Source: Mantis religiosa (Eukaryota > Arthropoda > Insecta > Mantodea > Mantidae). Taken from it: a DNA stretch of 64,000 nucleotides. The notes below the pieces were generated by a model. The model ran no database searches. It worked only from the letters and a program-made list of their open reading frames with translations, and was not told the DNA's origin. The stretch is taken from the NCBI GenBank assembly GCA_030765055.1, contig CM060955.1:160841343-160905342 (forward strand), given 5' to 3'. The translations under genes were made by a program, and so were the position numbers. Positions 21,658-34,507 of this stretch are shown here, piece after piece (position 1 is the stretch's first letter; each line of letters opens with the position of its first letter).

Positions 21658-22312
21658 CAGCAGTGCACAAATTATTAGCAAAAGTGTCAAATTTTATATT
21701 TTTTGTGCTTAAAGAAAAATATACAATATATAGGATGACACTAGGATTGGGGATGCGTGCATTCTATTCCCCCTTTGTCGACTTCCTGACTCATGACTTT
21801 TTTCAGAGGCTTCTCCAGGTTAACAGGCAGATTCTGGAAAGAATAATTATCCCTAGCCCCTTAATTTTCCTATTTATATGTTTGACATCTTATTTCGTTT
21901 CACATTTCACTCATAACACTGAAAATGTTCAGGTAAAACATTGTGATATTTAGTGTGACCTCCCTTAGCTTCAGTTAAGGCCCAAAATTCGTCTCGGCAT
22001 CCCTTGCCTTAAGGTTTTGCACAAATCACGAATTTCTTCATCTTCTCTCCTAATGGAAACATTGGACTCAATCAGTTGAAATTTAGTAATAGTCCACTTT
22101 GCTGTTGGGTTCATGTCTGGACCGTTTCCTGGCCAATCCAATAGAAAAATCCCAGGAGTTTTGAGTTTCTGTACGACAATTTTTGCTGCATGGCATGGAA
22201 CTCTATCGTGCATGAAAATACCAATCTTCTGATGGTTGGTTACCAACACTTCCCACATGGCAACCTGGACCATCGGGGTAACCTCGCCCCACCACGTTAT
22301 GTCCGCCCCCAT
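21658..22312 (-). mobile_element. Tc1-type transposon remnant
   Basis: The plus-strand end at 21656-21657 is TA followed by CAGCAGTGCACAAATTATTA, which looks like a Tc1-family terminal repeat. The transposase C-terminal part follows on the minus strand. The opposite terminus was not found; a SINE lies at the upstream break (22315-22570). Confidence 0.65.
21965..22312 (-). pseudogene. Tc1-family transposase C-terminal half
   Basis: FMHDRVPCHAAK carries the second catalytic Asp block (normally QDN.PCH.A), and LLDWPGNGPDMNPTAKW matches LDWP.QSPDLNPIENLW, where the third catalytic Glu is part of IEN. Here the IEN tripeptide has been replaced, so the Glu is lost. The C-terminus has GMPRRILGLN, matching SMPRRI..VI. 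The N-terminal DNA-binding half is absent. Confidence 0.85.
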
Positions 22313-22314
22313 TT

Positions 22315-22570
22315 CTCAGGTGGAGGCCCCCAGAGGGCGGTGTCCATTACCTCCAATGATAGGGTGGTAGTGAAGATGACGGTGAGTTGAGAGGACCTAC
22401 AGCTTATACCGTGGACTCCGAACCACGTTGGGCATAGGGGACACTTCACATGTGCTAGACGGAGATGAAGGCGTGGATAGGATGGACTTAAAATCGCCAA
22501 CCCCAGAGCCGGGTTGGCGATTTAGTACGGGAGCCGCGAACGAAACCACTGCGCTACCCCAGCGTTCATA
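22315..22570 (-). mobile_element. tRNA-derived SINE H (candidate)
   Basis: The minus-strand head CGCTGGGGTAGCGCAGTGG is A-box-like; a B box is decayed. A small perfect internal palindrome GGTTGGCGATTT / AAATCGCCAACC-type lies at about 22496-22523. The body continues to the Tc1 remnant, suggesting insertion into it. Family assignment is tentative. Confidence 0.45.
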
Positions 22571-24714
22571 TTTTCTGATGGTAATTTCGCTTCTCATTAG
22601 GTTGGCAATCAATCAGTAGCGAAAAGACGACCATGTTTGTTGTCCTTACTCCATTATTTTGCTATAAAAATACCGTCATAAATATGATGGATGACCCTAG
22701 GTGTGACATCGGACCCAAATAACATTTCCTTAAGTAATCACATAATTTTATTTTAATTATAACACTCAGTTCTGATCCTTATACTCCGGTATGGCAAATA
22801 TTCTTAGTTTCTTGAATTAGTACAATCTGTTATATGAGGATATTTTATTTTTAAAGCTTCTTCTCTTTTATCTTGTTCTCAAATTCTTAGAGTTGTTAAT
22901 AGTGCCTAACAGGGCACACTTTCCCCAAATGTTTCTTCAAGGTTGCTGTTACATAATGCCTAAGTACTCGTATGATTCATTGCTACTTGATATTGATGCA
23001 GAGCATAAAACGGATGCCTTAAGGGTTATTTTTGTTTTGTTCCTGTAACAAAAAAGGTTTGGTTAGCAATTTTCTAAAGGCTCCTTTTTATTGTTATGCA
23101 AAAAAATGCAGCATGATTTTCGTTAGCCCTAGCACCAGCAGGAAAGGGCGTGGCTTTTTTAAGGGATTTCATTTCCTAACACTTGGTAGCCTTGTGATTT
23201 TATTATTTTTTTATCCTAAGTTGGAGCGCTGTATGAAGATTCCTAGGGAAGTGAAAGAAGGACAGAGATGGGCAGGATCGATATTATGCTAATGTGGCTT
23301 GAATTTTATAACCTTCACCCCGATGGCATTTGTGTGCTTGAGGGGAGGGGATTTCTGTTTGCAGTTGCGACGTTCCCATAACTGTCTTCCACAGTCTGCA
23401 GGCTCCAGACCTTTCTGGCGAAAAGAAGTCCACTAAAAATACCACTGTCAGGAAGGGAGTGTCAATGTCCTCCAATAAAATTGCATTTAAAGTCTGTTTC
23501 ATTTAACTTTACTTCTTATCTCACTGTCTGCTGTCTTGTTGTCGATACAAACTATTGCTTACTTAAGTTGATCATTTTGCCTTAATGTATTGGAAGAGAA
23601 TTGTTAAATTTGCATTTCCATAACCACACGGATTCAATTATATTCTGAAACAGAATTAATGATTCTAGAATATATTTAAATCTTGATTAATTAACTGACA
23701 GGAGGATCCTACAGTTTAAAGAGCTGATCATTTTCAAAATTACTGTCTCTGTACTCTATCTCACGCTAGTTTAATCCTGCTGTAAACAAGGCGGAGCTGA
23801 CGCAACTCGCCACGTGCTAGACGCTACATGTACGTACATAAGTTTTGCAACACTAGCAGCGCTAACTTCTGGAATAGTTGGGTTACACATTATCTTATTA
23901 AATCTATGAGTTGGTTCATTCCTGAAAAGCTAATCATGAACTTCACTGCGCATAGCGATTTTCGTAAAATTATCGTATTTCTTCAAGCGATTTTCCCGGT
24001 GTTCTTAGAGTTCCGGATGCTTGCTGTTCCATTCTAACACTATGTACGCTACATGGAATGTAATCATATTAATTTTATAGTCCAATCTTACCATTTAATC
24101 CGTGCCTTGGATTTTTACTTCCTTATTATTTGTAGACTACTTTCGTTTTAATTCAGCTGCGGCGAAGTATGAACTAAAAGTTACTGATTTTTGACGTGCT
24201 ACTGGAGCCATACTGTTCAGAAGCTAATGTTAGTCATTTTCTCGTAGGTACTATTTATATTGTTCAGTCGACAAAATAATGTGCAATTCACGTGCGGTAA
24301 GGGTTGGTGTGTGTTTCGACTTATACGCTACTTCTGTAGAAATTCACAACGAAGCAACTTGCAGGTCAGATTGAGTACAGTTAATGATTGTGAAAGCTGC
24401 TGCATGGGAGAAGAGATATTGCACATTAATATAAATTGATTTTCGTGTGGAAGATATGAAAGCACATATATTCGCGCTTGTGTGCCCTATTCTTACAAAC
24501 ACTTTATCTACTCCATGTTTATCAAGAAATACATTTAATATCTTTACATTAAGTCTTTAACAGAAATAATTAAGCTATGATACAGTTCAGAAATCTTTAA
24601 TTTTGTAGAAATGAATTTGTTGCATACTTTCTTGTAGGTACAAGGAGATTAGGGAAATACTATAGGCTTTACCCGATGGTCATCTGTTTTAAGTGCGCCT
24701 CGGTATTTAATAAC
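22571..24714. other. Unannotated sequence
   Basis: Over 2 kb of A+T-rich DNA without recognised repeats, domains or convincing splice structure. Confidence 0.5.
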
Positions 24715-25110
24715 TTTGAATTCAGGTCTCCATGCGTGGCCAAGGAGAGGTTCGATAGAATCAAAGTGCATTTTTCAGTCTGATTCTATCTTTCCAACCT
24801 TGTCCTACACACGATTAAGTGTGAAAGAACAATTAATTGCCACTGATTGACCTAGTAGTTGGTTAAACTATGAAGCCATGACTTACAGCGTGCCATGGAG
24901 GTATGTTATCTCACGTGAATTTGAGGTCTCCTGGTTTATCAGAAAAGGTGCGAGTCAGTTAGAGAATTTAATGTCGTGTTGGTATGTAACTGAGAGGTTA
25001 GAGCAAACCGAACGGATATCTCAAGATCCTTGGTTTAAATCCTAGCTATGGTGTTGAATTGTTATATTTATAAGCTTATCCTACACACGGCTGGGTGTGA
25101 TAGAACATTA
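24715..25110 (+). mobile_element. SINE-B composite with one unexpanded tail/linker unit
   Basis: A decayed SINE-B head and body (CAGTCTGATTCTATCTTTCC) is followed by one diverged copy of the sequence that forms the 91-bp array at 55.7 kb (TATGAAGCC.TGAC.TTACAGC ... TCTCCTGGTTT). The linker TTTAATGTCGTGTTGG and a second SINE-B head (B box TTTAAATCCTAGC) follow. The order matches 57.1-57.3 kb exactly. Confidence 0.7.
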
Positions 25111-25199
25111 ATTTATTAGAGAGAGGGAGGAAAAAAAGAGACCTCAGATTTAAGAAAAGCAGAATTATTTTAAAATACAAGAACCCCAGAAAGTTAGTA

Positions 25200-25850
25200 T
25201 TAGGATTTGTTTACGAAGGGGATTCAGTACGTAGGCCACCACGCTGGGCCCATTGTTCCTAGGCCCCCAATTGGGGGTACGCCGGGAGGAAGGATGAGGC
25301 GAAGGAGACAGAGAGCGGCCGACCCAAGGAGCCACGACAGTACAGAGGGCAGGGTCTCTACAGTTGACTTGGATAGAGACTTCCCCTGACAGGCCAGGAC
25401 AAGGAACTCGCTCCCCTACAGCGGGACGGCAATCACCTTAACAGCCGAGCCCTAATGGTACCAAGGCAGGCGATCCGAGCCCCAAACGTCCCTGGCTGGT
25501 GGTCCCAAAATGCTCCCAGTAGAGGAGCGGAGACCGGCAACTGACCTACCGGAGGAGGAAGAAGTTTAACTCAGAGCATATCATCCTGCAATGCACCGCC
25601 GATACTCCCGCCGACACTTTCTACCCTGAAAAGTGACCACCAGATGAGAAATGATGTGAAATGATAATGGAGATGAAATGGAGGGATAAGAAATTCGGGT
25701 GATGTAATTAACATACCCAGAATTCGCCTAGCCACACGGGAAAACCCCCGAAAAAAGCGATGGTTTAGGTAGGTCGGCCACGGAAATTGAACGGACCACA
25801 GGCGAAGCCACCGGAGCCATCCCGCTTGGTCAGAAATAGTTAACTCCACG
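25200..25850 (-). mobile_element. SINE-D, copy 1 (~650 bp)
   Basis: The minus-strand head has GCGGGATGGCTCCGGTGGC and CCGTTCAATTTCC. The core has GGGTTTTCCCGTGTGGC then GGCGAATTCTGGGTATG. The G+C-rich tail ends with GGGGATTCAGTACGTAGG (plus strand). The same order occurs at 41070-42095. Confidence 0.7.
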
Positions 25851-26804
25851 AAACATTTTATTTGTTATAAAATATATGCTTTAATCAGATCTACATTAAT
25901 TATGCTTTGAGTTTGGAAAACGGCATCCAAAATGAAGAAGACTGCAGAGGCTAGTGTGTGTACATTCATATTTCATTTGGGATGAAAACATGTTACTTTA
26001 AAACATGTTACTTTAATCAAAATCGTTAGCCATGTTTGCCAAAATCGAGCGTTTCGAGAAAAAAGATCCTATAAAAGTTAGTCTTCAATATGTGCACAAA
26101 TTTTCTTGAATATCCGCGTGTTGCATTTACAAAATTTGGTACTGACCAATTTTTGTTTTTTCAGTTGTATTGTTTACACACTTACGGTCTTTTTCTAATA
26201 TATACCTTTTTAATTAAGGGAGTCCCAAAACATATTTCTAATGAAATCTCGACGGCCATTTTGGGGTGGAATACAATAGTGAAGACAGTAAAATCCAAAT
26301 ATGGTAAGGAATATTTTCTTCGAAATCTTTGTTTCAGATCAGCCATATTCATATTGTTAAAAAGATAACATTTATAATCGATTTCGTAGTTTCAGCATTT
26401 TTCCATTTTATCTGTTAATCATACTCTTTTTCGAATCATGCGTCATATCACCCTTATTTTACCCCAGCGTATTCACACATTGCCATCACATGCATTTCCA
26501 TTTCGTCCACCCCATTTTCTCCATTCTCTTTCAACATGTAAACTCAAGCCGATAACATAGTTCTTTCAGGTTGTACATAAGAACATAGTGTTAAAGACAG
26601 AAAGAGTCGTGAGGTGTGTTTTTGTCTGCGTAGGTTAAGGTAAAATAAACCAATTTAGTACTCCCAGGCGGGCAGTGTGCCAACCTCATAGCTTTTAACT
26701 TATCGTCATTTCAATGAAAATGTTAGAAGTTTTTCTGGTGTTATTTTTACTGTATGGAGAAAGTAAACGGAGAGAAAGAGAATAAATGACTGAATAAAGG
26801 AGAG
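25851..26804. other. Unannotated sequence
   Basis: No recognised repeat or gene. Confidence 0.5.
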
Positions 26805-26806
26805 TA

Positions 26807-27997
26807 CGACGGTGGTATGAAAAGTTTCCGACCTCAACATGAAGATCGCAGCACTCGTAAATAAAAGCTAGTGAACTTTGTTGTTCATCTGTTGACAGCT
26901 CTCACCAAAGTTTCAATCATTTTTGACGCTCAGTTGTTATGTAACAGTCGTTTGAGTGAGTTGATGTGAGTGTTTTCGTCAGAATGGACAAAATCGAGTA
27001 TCGAGCAGTCATTAAACATTTGTATTTGAAAGGCAATACGCCTACGCAAAACAAAGATGAGTTGGATTCTGTGTATGGGGACTATGCACCATCATTTACC
27101 AGAGTGACATTTTGGGCAGCTGAATTTAAACGTGACCGTAAGAGCTTGGGATACGATGAACGTTCGGGACGTCCAAAAACTGGAACTACCGACGAAAACA
27201 TCGCCAAATTTCCCCAAGTGGTGCTAGACGACCGCCAAATTAAAGTGAGAGAAATAGCTGAAGCTGTGAACATGTCAAACGAATGTCACATATTAAATCA
27301 GCATTTAAAGACGAGAAAACTGGCCGCGCGTTGGGTGCCACGTTTGCTCACATTAGACCAAAATCGTGTTCCAGGGAACATTTCCAACGCTCTGCTGGCG
27401 CAGTTTAGGCGCAATAAATACGAGTTTTGGTGCCGATTAATTACTGTAGATGAAATTTGGATACACCATTATACGCCCTAAACATAAAATGCAGCCCAAA
27501 CAGTGCACTGCAAAGGGGGAAACAGCTCAAAAAAAGCAAAAACTGTTTTTTTTTTCGGCTGGGAAAGTGATGGCGACTGTTTTCTGGTATAGTCATGGAG
27601 TTATTTTAATCGATTATCTTAAAAAAGAAAAACCATTACAGGAGCACACTACGCATCATTACTTGACAAACTGAAGGCAGAACTTGCGGAAAAACCGGCC
27701 ACATTGTCAGGAAAAGAAAATCCTTTTTCATCAAGACAACGCACCGTCTCACACCTCAGCAGTTGCAATGGCGAAAATCCACGAATTAAGGTTTGAACTG
27801 CTTGACTCACCAGATCTAGCCCCAAGCGACTTCTTTTTGTTGCCTCATCTGAACATTGCGCTCGGAGGACAAAGGTTTTTGTCAAATGAAGAGGCAATCA
27901 TCAAGAAGACTGTGTTGAAAAATAAAAAAAAAAAAATAAAAATCTGAAAAAATGTCTTGTATCTTTATTAGGTCGGAAACTGTTCAGACCACCCTCG
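26807..27997 (+). mobile_element. Second mariner-family transposon (1191 bp)
   Basis: The ends CGACGGTGGTATGAAAAGTT (left) and the inverse of AGGTCGGAAACTGTTCAGAC (right) pair over ~30 bp, flanked by TA at 26805-26806 and 27998-27999. The TIR differs from that at 8883, so this is a separate mariner lineage. Confidence 0.93.
26984..27945 (+). pseudogene. Mariner transposase (frameshifted, C-terminally deleted)
   Basis: MDKIEYRAVIKHLYLKGNTP starts a good N-terminal HTH; SGRPKT, WVPRLLTLDQ and TVDEIWIHHYTP (first catalytic Asp) follow in one frame to 27481. The frame shifts there, then AGKVMATVFW, a further shift and a stop near 27672. HQDNAPSH (second Asp) and DSPDLAPSDFF (third Asp) follow, with only 30 residues between them instead of 34: four residues are missing just before SPDLAP. 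After LGGQRFLSNEEA the normal ~50-residue C-terminus is replaced by an A-rich stretch. Confidence 0.92.
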
Positions 27998-27999
27998 TA

Positions 28000-28778
28000 T
28001 TTTGAGAGGGTTGAAGACCTGACGTGGAGCTCATGATCGTATTTGGCATCTGAAAACTCGACAAAAGAACCCTAGCACTGTTCCATTGTTTTGCAGCATA
28101 CCAGAGCAATTTACAGTTAATTATTATTATTACGGCAACAATCATACTTTAAGGTTAATAATTTTATAGAGAAATCATAGGGCCATAGATAAAGAATTGC
28201 AGTAGATAATTTCAATTCCAATGCCTAATATAGGAAAAATGGGTTGCCGTTAAGCGCATAGGCACAAAGATTTTATTGGCTGATGTGCTGCGTGTCTCTC
28301 CAAACCGTTTCGTAATGTCATAAATGAATAATGACTTTGAAATTAGCGGACGAAGTATCATTGTCAGGATGTTTGATAAATGTAGGAATGTGTTAAAATG
28401 GGTGGATGTTGCTACACCTATTAGACGTATGAAATCAAAGCAGGATGTTTCTTGCCAGCGTTTCCACTAGGGAGGCGATTCGTTCCACTGTAGAACAACT
28501 CGTTACGCTATTATACCTCACACCAGAAATAAAGTAAAATAAACTGTCATTTAATGGACGCATATTAGGAACATGGCGCTCCATTCCGTGACTCGTGTAA
28601 CTAGCCAAGGTGAGAAGGTCAGCCCCGTGATCGGGAGATGTATCTGAGCAAACTTGATTAGCAGCCTGCCTCAACAGTAATAACAGTGACGTAAGGTTTC
28701 CGCGATTGTTCGATATTCAACTCTTCTACTGCTTGGCCTTATCTAGCTGATACAGAAATTCATACTTTTACAATGCTA
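28000..28778. other. Unannotated sequence
   Basis: No recognised element. Confidence 0.5.
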
Positions 28779-29400
28779 TGACAGAAGACGCAGAAACATT
28801 GAACTTAAAACGATTTATTTTCTCTAAAATTCTGTAACTGAATACTAACTTAATCAGGCTCTCTTTTACACAAATGCAATACTTCGGAATGTTTCTACAA
28901 AGCATTTTGTCTCAGTAGAATGCACAGGTTCACCTCTAACACGGAGCTACACGGCGCAACTTCGATATCCACACAAACTGCGTCGCTGCCGGTTCTACAA
29001 TTCGGCGATCCTTCACCCTGAGCCGTACTTACTGGCCCATGAACTGCTTCCTGCCCGTTCCACGGCCTGCGGACTCCTTACCGATGAGTTTGGAACGTAC
29101 CATGCGCAGCTCGAAGCACCACATTGCTATCACTACTATTCACTTTTCTACTCACACTATTCCTCCCTCTCGACCGTGCATATGCTTTTATATACTTGCC
29201 GGGTGTTGTAGATCTCTCTAGAAATGGATCTTTCTTGAAAAGAAAAAAAGATCCGGAAAGGTATTCCACACTGGCCTCATGACGTCAGCTCGTGATTGGC
29301 CTTGAAGCTTTGCCACTCCTCACCTGCCAGTCAATAAGCAACGAGACGATTGCCCTACTCCTTCAGTAGAGGGTTAATTTGTCCTTCAAAACAGGCAACA
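28779..29400 (-). mobile_element. Candidate solo LTR, family 2
   Basis: In minus orientation the block starts TGTTGCCTGTTTTG, has the strong TATA box TATATAAAAG at 29185-29194 and an AATAAA signal at 28814-28819 about 370 bp downstream, and ends CTTCTGTCA. A promoter followed so closely by a polyadenylation signal between TG...CA ends is LTR-like. No target duplication was found (GCTA vs GTGG) and no second copy, so a host promoter is an alternative. Confidence 0.4.
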
Positions 29401-29539
29401 GTGGTGAGTAATCTCACACCAGGGCACGGGAATGTTTCTTCACTGTTGTGGTTTGCAGTTCGTGGCACTGGAGAAATCCGAGTACTGGATTCAGAGACTT
29501 GAAACTTTCCCGGCGTTGATTATGAATGTTGATTACTCA

Positions 29540-29640
29540 GTTCCCTGATGATGGCAATAGAGTGCATCGTCGAAAGCTTGGGCAGCGATTTAGCACTTAT
29601 CTGGCTGATCTCCCGAGAAGAAATCATTCAGAGTACTGGA
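29540..29640 (+). other. Penelope/hammerhead-like motif
   Basis: CCTGATGATGGCAATAGAG is followed by GCATCGTCGAAAGC and, downstream, TCTCCCGAGAAGAAATCATT. The layout CTGATGA...GAAA...GGAGAA resembles the block at 20851-20935. It might be the end of a Penelope-like element that carried a hammerhead ribozyme; the helices were not convincingly closed by hand. Confidence 0.3.
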
Positions 29641-30423
29641 TTATTGTCTGCACATGGTGTACAATGGAGAGTTGGATAGTTAATGGTGTGCTGCAGTTAG
29701 TATAGACTGGAGGTTGGTTTTTGTTTAGAAGAAAAGAGTGCCTGAATTTGGATTGGTCAATTCTGAGATGTAAAATTGTTACATGAGTGTTCGTAGAGAT
29801 TGGTGCAGCTGAACAACCTGCTATGCAGTTATGGCCACCTTGTCTTCCGTTTGTACATGGACGCTCATTTGAAGAAGAAAATGACGTCTTGGTGTGAGAA
29901 GTGATGTAAGGATGTCTGGATGCTTCTGTAGCGCTTTCGGCGAGTTTAGATTATTGACGTTTAAGAAAAGGAGTGGATGTTTGGAGCTTTGCATGGGATG
30001 AAAACTGTACATCCATTGGTAGACTGTCGCATACTCTAATGAAGAGTCTGGCGTAGATGAATGATGGGTGTATTTAGATCAATATCTTGGAAGTTATGCA
30101 ATATTGTGATGTAGATAGGAGTAATATGATATTTTGATGACATTTTGGTGGCAATATAGGCATATATAGGGAAACAGTAGCAATGGATTTTATGGTCCAA
30201 TTTTTATAGCATATGCAAGGCTAAACATCCTGCTGTAAATGTTCCAAGAAGACTTCGAGATAAACTATCATTATACATTTACAAATTTCGCCGTGGGTAT
30301 AAGGATAGAGTTGCCTAAAGCAAAAGTGGATCTTTAAAAACCGAATCGATATGTGATGGCTGTGGAACTTTGTTATTACGAGAAAAAACGAATAGCGACT
30401 TCCCTCTTAAAGAACGTACATAT
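29641..30423. other. Unannotated sequence
   Basis: No recognised repeat or gene. Confidence 0.5.
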
Positions 30424-30909
30424 TGTGACTTTATGGGTTTGTAGAATTAAAAGTCTAGTTTGCAGAAATTCAAAATGCTCTTTATTTCTAGTAGAAACAC
30501 ACTTTTTACAGCCCTGACAGCAGCAGGGTGACGTAACATACACCAACGCAGTCTCTCTGTGCTTCACCACACGTAAACAAACAAAAGAATTCACTTTCAA
30601 ATTACTACACGGCTGCACACAAACGATTAAAAGTTTTCAACTTTCAACTGAAGTGACTCACTCATCCGTCCGTGGTGCTATTTATACCTCCCAGTCATTG
30701 TTCTAGAAATTAGTGTAACGCTCGGTAACAATCACGATGCAGCGGAAAAGTTCAGACTATCTCTGTCTCTCTCTCGGCAAGCGTCCCGCTCCGCGCCCAC
30801 GCGCTGGCCGCTCCATCCGTCTCTTTCTTTCCTTCCAGCGCGTAACTCCCTGTCTCTTTCGTATGGGCCCCGAAACGGCTTGTCGCGATTCAACAATGCC
30901 TGGGCGACA
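30424..30909 (-). mobile_element. Solo LTR, family 1, subfamily A, ATAT duplication
   Basis: Plus-strand ends TGTGACTTTATGGG and GGGCGACA; flanks ATAT (30420-30423) and ATAT (30910-30913). Sense-strand TATAAATAGC near 30679-30690 and AATAAA at 30481-30486 give a promoter-to-poly(A) distance of ~200 bp. Confidence 0.93.
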
Positions 30910-30913
30910 ATAT

Positions 30914-32118
30914 ATTTGAACGTTCAAACCCATAACAAAGAATATTTCGAGTACGTTAATGCCACAAAAATATGGATAAAATAGAACTCTATTTTACGAA
31001 TTCTGGCTTTAACAAGGTCTTCAGTAGTATACCAATTTTGATAGTTCACTTTTCCTGTTTTAGTCAATACAGTTCTGTCTCCGCCGTACATACGCAGAGG
31101 CATGTGCTGACTTCTTTCTAACGTTTTATATCTTTTTCATAATGGCTCAAAATGTGTAATTCCGATTTCGAATTTGAAATTCAGTACGTGCCTTTCTTAC
31201 TATAGATACAGTGACTGACTCCCAGGAAAAATTCCTGGAAGTTATTGATCAGACGTTGGGTTTTAATTGTTTTAGTACTCCAAAACACTTGGTTATATCC
31301 GCTACTTGCAGAGCTAAAGGAAAATTCCGATGTCTCATTTAGGAATCGATTCCGATACTGGCGGTATAAAACGCTGCCCACTCGTCTTTTAAACGAAAGA
31401 AGTTGAAATATCTGCCAGAAGTTACAAAAATCTGCATTAGTCTCATTACGAGATAGCTGTCATTCCTACAGTCGCAGACAAAGTCTGTCACGTTGAAGGG
31501 GAGTTCGTAATACATATTGCAATATGCTTTATAGTGACATGTGATTTCACAGCATCTGAGCATCAGCATGCATCTCCTGGGAATTGTGGTTTGCTCCCTC
31601 AGCGGAGAATTGGCTTGGGGGTAGACATCCCAGGGAACATATGCACGCTGCCAAAAAGAAATATCTCTATACAAGCCTCTCGATCTTTAATATGGCTACA
31701 GCATATTCACTTGTTTTAAACAAGCGCATGTTGTGATACTGTATTATTGATGTTAATAATTTATAAAGAAGTGATAACAAAATAGCTGCAATGTTTAATT
31801 TGATATTGTGTCAGAAGCAATGCATTGTAAGAAGCCTGAGCTGTAATTCTGCCAATGAATAAGAGATTCTCTACGAAAATTAAACGTGTAGATAAAAGCA
31901 GTTAGGAGTTCGTGAACTCATCCAATAAGAAATCCATAGATCAAGATTCTGTTTTTGAATACATTCAGCAAGAACAAAATTGCGAACACACACGAATGAA
32001 AGGGGAAGGAAATATTAGAAGTTTGCAAGCCATAGAGGAAAAATTGTACTGTTCGTTCACTGACATTTTAACTAGTGAGTTGGGGTTGGTTTGTCTGTCA
32101 CGTAACACTAAATTGGTA
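30914..32118. other. Unannotated sequence
   Basis: Short frames (up to 111 codons, minus 31339-31674) without recognised domains. Confidence 0.5.
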
Positions 32119-32393
32119 TTATCCTGCTGCTCAAAGCGTTACCAAGGCTTTATCTTTGTTAATAGAAACCTCTCAGATAACGCACTGATTATTCTTGTAA
32201 GAGTGAGAGGGGAATAGCCGCGCCACTCGATCGTGTGCTAAGCACCGATGAACGCATCACTTCAGCCAATGGAATGCGCAGGAATCACGAATGACAGATA
32301 GATGTCAAGTCCACATGGAGTAATCAGTGCTTTATCTGAGAAGTTTCTATTATCAGAGATTAATCAATGGTAACCATTCAAGCAGCACGATAA
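32119..32393. mobile_element. MITE M, copy 2
   Basis: The left end TTATCCTGCTGCTCAAAGCG and the inverse right end ending AGCAGCACGATAA match the termini of the 15.3-kb copy. The interior words AAACCTCTCAGATAA and GGAGTAATCAGTGC are shared in the same order. Confidence 0.8.
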
Positions 32394-32399
32394 TTCACA

Positions 32400-33226
32400 G
32401 CATGCTGAACCTGTGGCGCGTACAATGTAAACCAGTCAATATTGTTGCAATACTTCAGTCGGAATCGAATGACAATCCCAAAGCCGTCTACAGTAAAGTC
32501 ACAAAACTTAACGGAAGCCTTTATGTCCCACTTGTTTCACTCTAAGTAAATATTAGCTCAACCTTTTACATCCTTGGAAGGGTACCCCATCCCTCTAGCT
32601 AAAACATCAGTGAATGAACAGTATTTTAGATGCGATTTAGGAATTTGAACTCCTAAATTTTTATAATGTAGGAAATGCGATGGGATATTCATGAAGTAGG
32701 ATGGACTTAGGTTAATAAAAAAAAATTATATTTCTAAAATTCCTGTCTTTTGTGTTTAATAGTGTGATCGACTATCGGCATTCCGCAGTGCGTAAAGAGC
32801 GTGCTCGGATTAACACATGCTTGTCGGTCACAAGTGAGACTCCACTTAGCATTTCAACCACTTACAGCAACTTTTCTCATTGTTATTCCAGAAAGACTTG
32901 TTCTAAACCGTCAAGTTATTGATACTTTTCTACAGCCTCTTAACAGTTGGCAACTCACTTCATTTATTAGCTTCTGTTACATTTATCTGTTAACTGGTTT
33001 TGTGTGAACCACGCGCATTTACGCATACTCTTAGAGAAAGATCTCATAGTTCACCACTGCAGCTGCCGGTAGCAGGATTCATTGAAGATTGAGATATTGC
33101 AGATGCACTCAGAGATGTTATCAATTTTGAGTACGGTTGCTTTACGAAAGACATGCAGAGTGAATAGTTAAGGTCATTAAGCAAATCGTGTATTATCTGT
33201 GTGGACACATGCTGATAAGATAATAT
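32400..33226. other. Unannotated sequence
   Basis: No recognised element. Confidence 0.5.
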
Positions 33227-33717
33227 TGTGACTTTGTGGGTTCGTGAAATGAAAAGTCCAATTGCACCACTCAAAAATGTTCTTTATTTCCACCGACTTA
33301 CAGTTAAGCTCTTGCCAATTACACAGAATTACGTAATACACACAATTACGATTCGCCAGTTCGTCCGTTACAATTTCACTTGCACTCGTAATTACGTACA
33401 ATCCTCCGATGCACTCACACAGTCTTCTCGTCGTACACTAGCACGTCAAGCACTGACTGACTGACTGACTGACTCGATTCACTCACTGCAGCCCTTTTTA
33501 TAGCAATATCACAGTCTTCTAGAAGTCTCTGGTTTCCGTGAATCCACGCGAAGGTTCCAGATGGCAGTGGGAGGGGGAAAAGAGGCGGCCAGCGACAAAT
33601 GACATTTCCCTAATCATCCCCCTCAGTTAGTGACAGAGACTAATGAGGTGGGCGTGGCGCGGCCTCTGATCCCTTACTCAGCTGTCGTTTGTTGTGCTTC
33701 CCGATAATTGGGTGACA
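33227..33717 (-). mobile_element. Solo LTR, family 1, subfamily B, ATAT duplication
   Basis: Ends TGTGACTTTGTGGG and GGGTGACA with ATAT on each side (33223-33226, 33718-33721). Very close to 11845-12349 in its first ~240 bp. Sense TATAAAAA lies at 33495-33502 and AATAAA at 33283-33288. Confidence 0.93.
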
Positions 33718-34079
33718 ATATTCATAATTCACGTTTTTGAAACCTATAACGTACAGATATCAGTGGTTTCATTAAACGTATAAACTTGTTTATATTGCCA
33801 ATAGTGTTGTATTCTATCTGTAAACTTCAATACAGGATGTAACGAAAAGGTGTCAAACATTTGAGAGCACTTTTCTTGCGGATAGAAGTGAGAAAAGTCT
33901 TATATGAACATAGTTCTGGAAATTATTTCCTTTTTACAGCACTTTTACTACAACACTCCACAACTGTCATTTACAGAACTTGCGGAAACAGGATATCACA
34001 GCACATTATTCAAAATGATATCCATGAGCTCCAGGGCGTCCGTCAACCCGAACTCGCATGAAGTCCCTAATGCACTTAG

Positions 34080-34388
34080 TTAGGCTTGGAGAATTTCATA
34101 TTGTCTGGCAGTCTTCCACAATATGAGCACGAAGTCTCTGCATCTGTAACTACAGATGCCCCCACAAGTATAATCTAATGCGTCTAAGTCAGGTGAGCGT
34201 GAAGGCCATGGAATTGGTCCACCTCTTCCTATCCATCTACCAGGAGACCTGCTATTGAGAAATCGACGGACAGAAAGCCTGTTATAAACAGAAGCTCCAT
34301 CCTGCATGAATTGAGTACTGTTACCTAACAAGCGTACTGTAGCACACATTTTAACTAGATGTAAAAGTAAATGTTTACTACTGTACAA
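34080..34388 (-). pseudogene. DDE transposase C-terminal fragment
   Basis: FMQDGASVYNRLSVRRFLNS holds the second catalytic Asp (QDGA block). GRWIGRGGPIPWPSRSPDLD then ALDYTCGG matches PGRWIGR.GPI.WPPRSPDLTPLDFFLWG, where the Asp in LD is the third catalytic residue (kept as ALDY). This is the insect transposase type with a QDGA block. The N-terminal half is missing or displaced by the LTR. Confidence 0.85.
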
Positions 34389-34507
34389 TTAAACCATGTT
34401 CTGTTGTGGCTTATGGCTACAGGACAGGTACTGCACATCTCACCGTATAAGCAGAGTTGTAGAAAAGGATCTGTACCATGAAAATACACAATTTGCAGAC
34501 ACATGTT

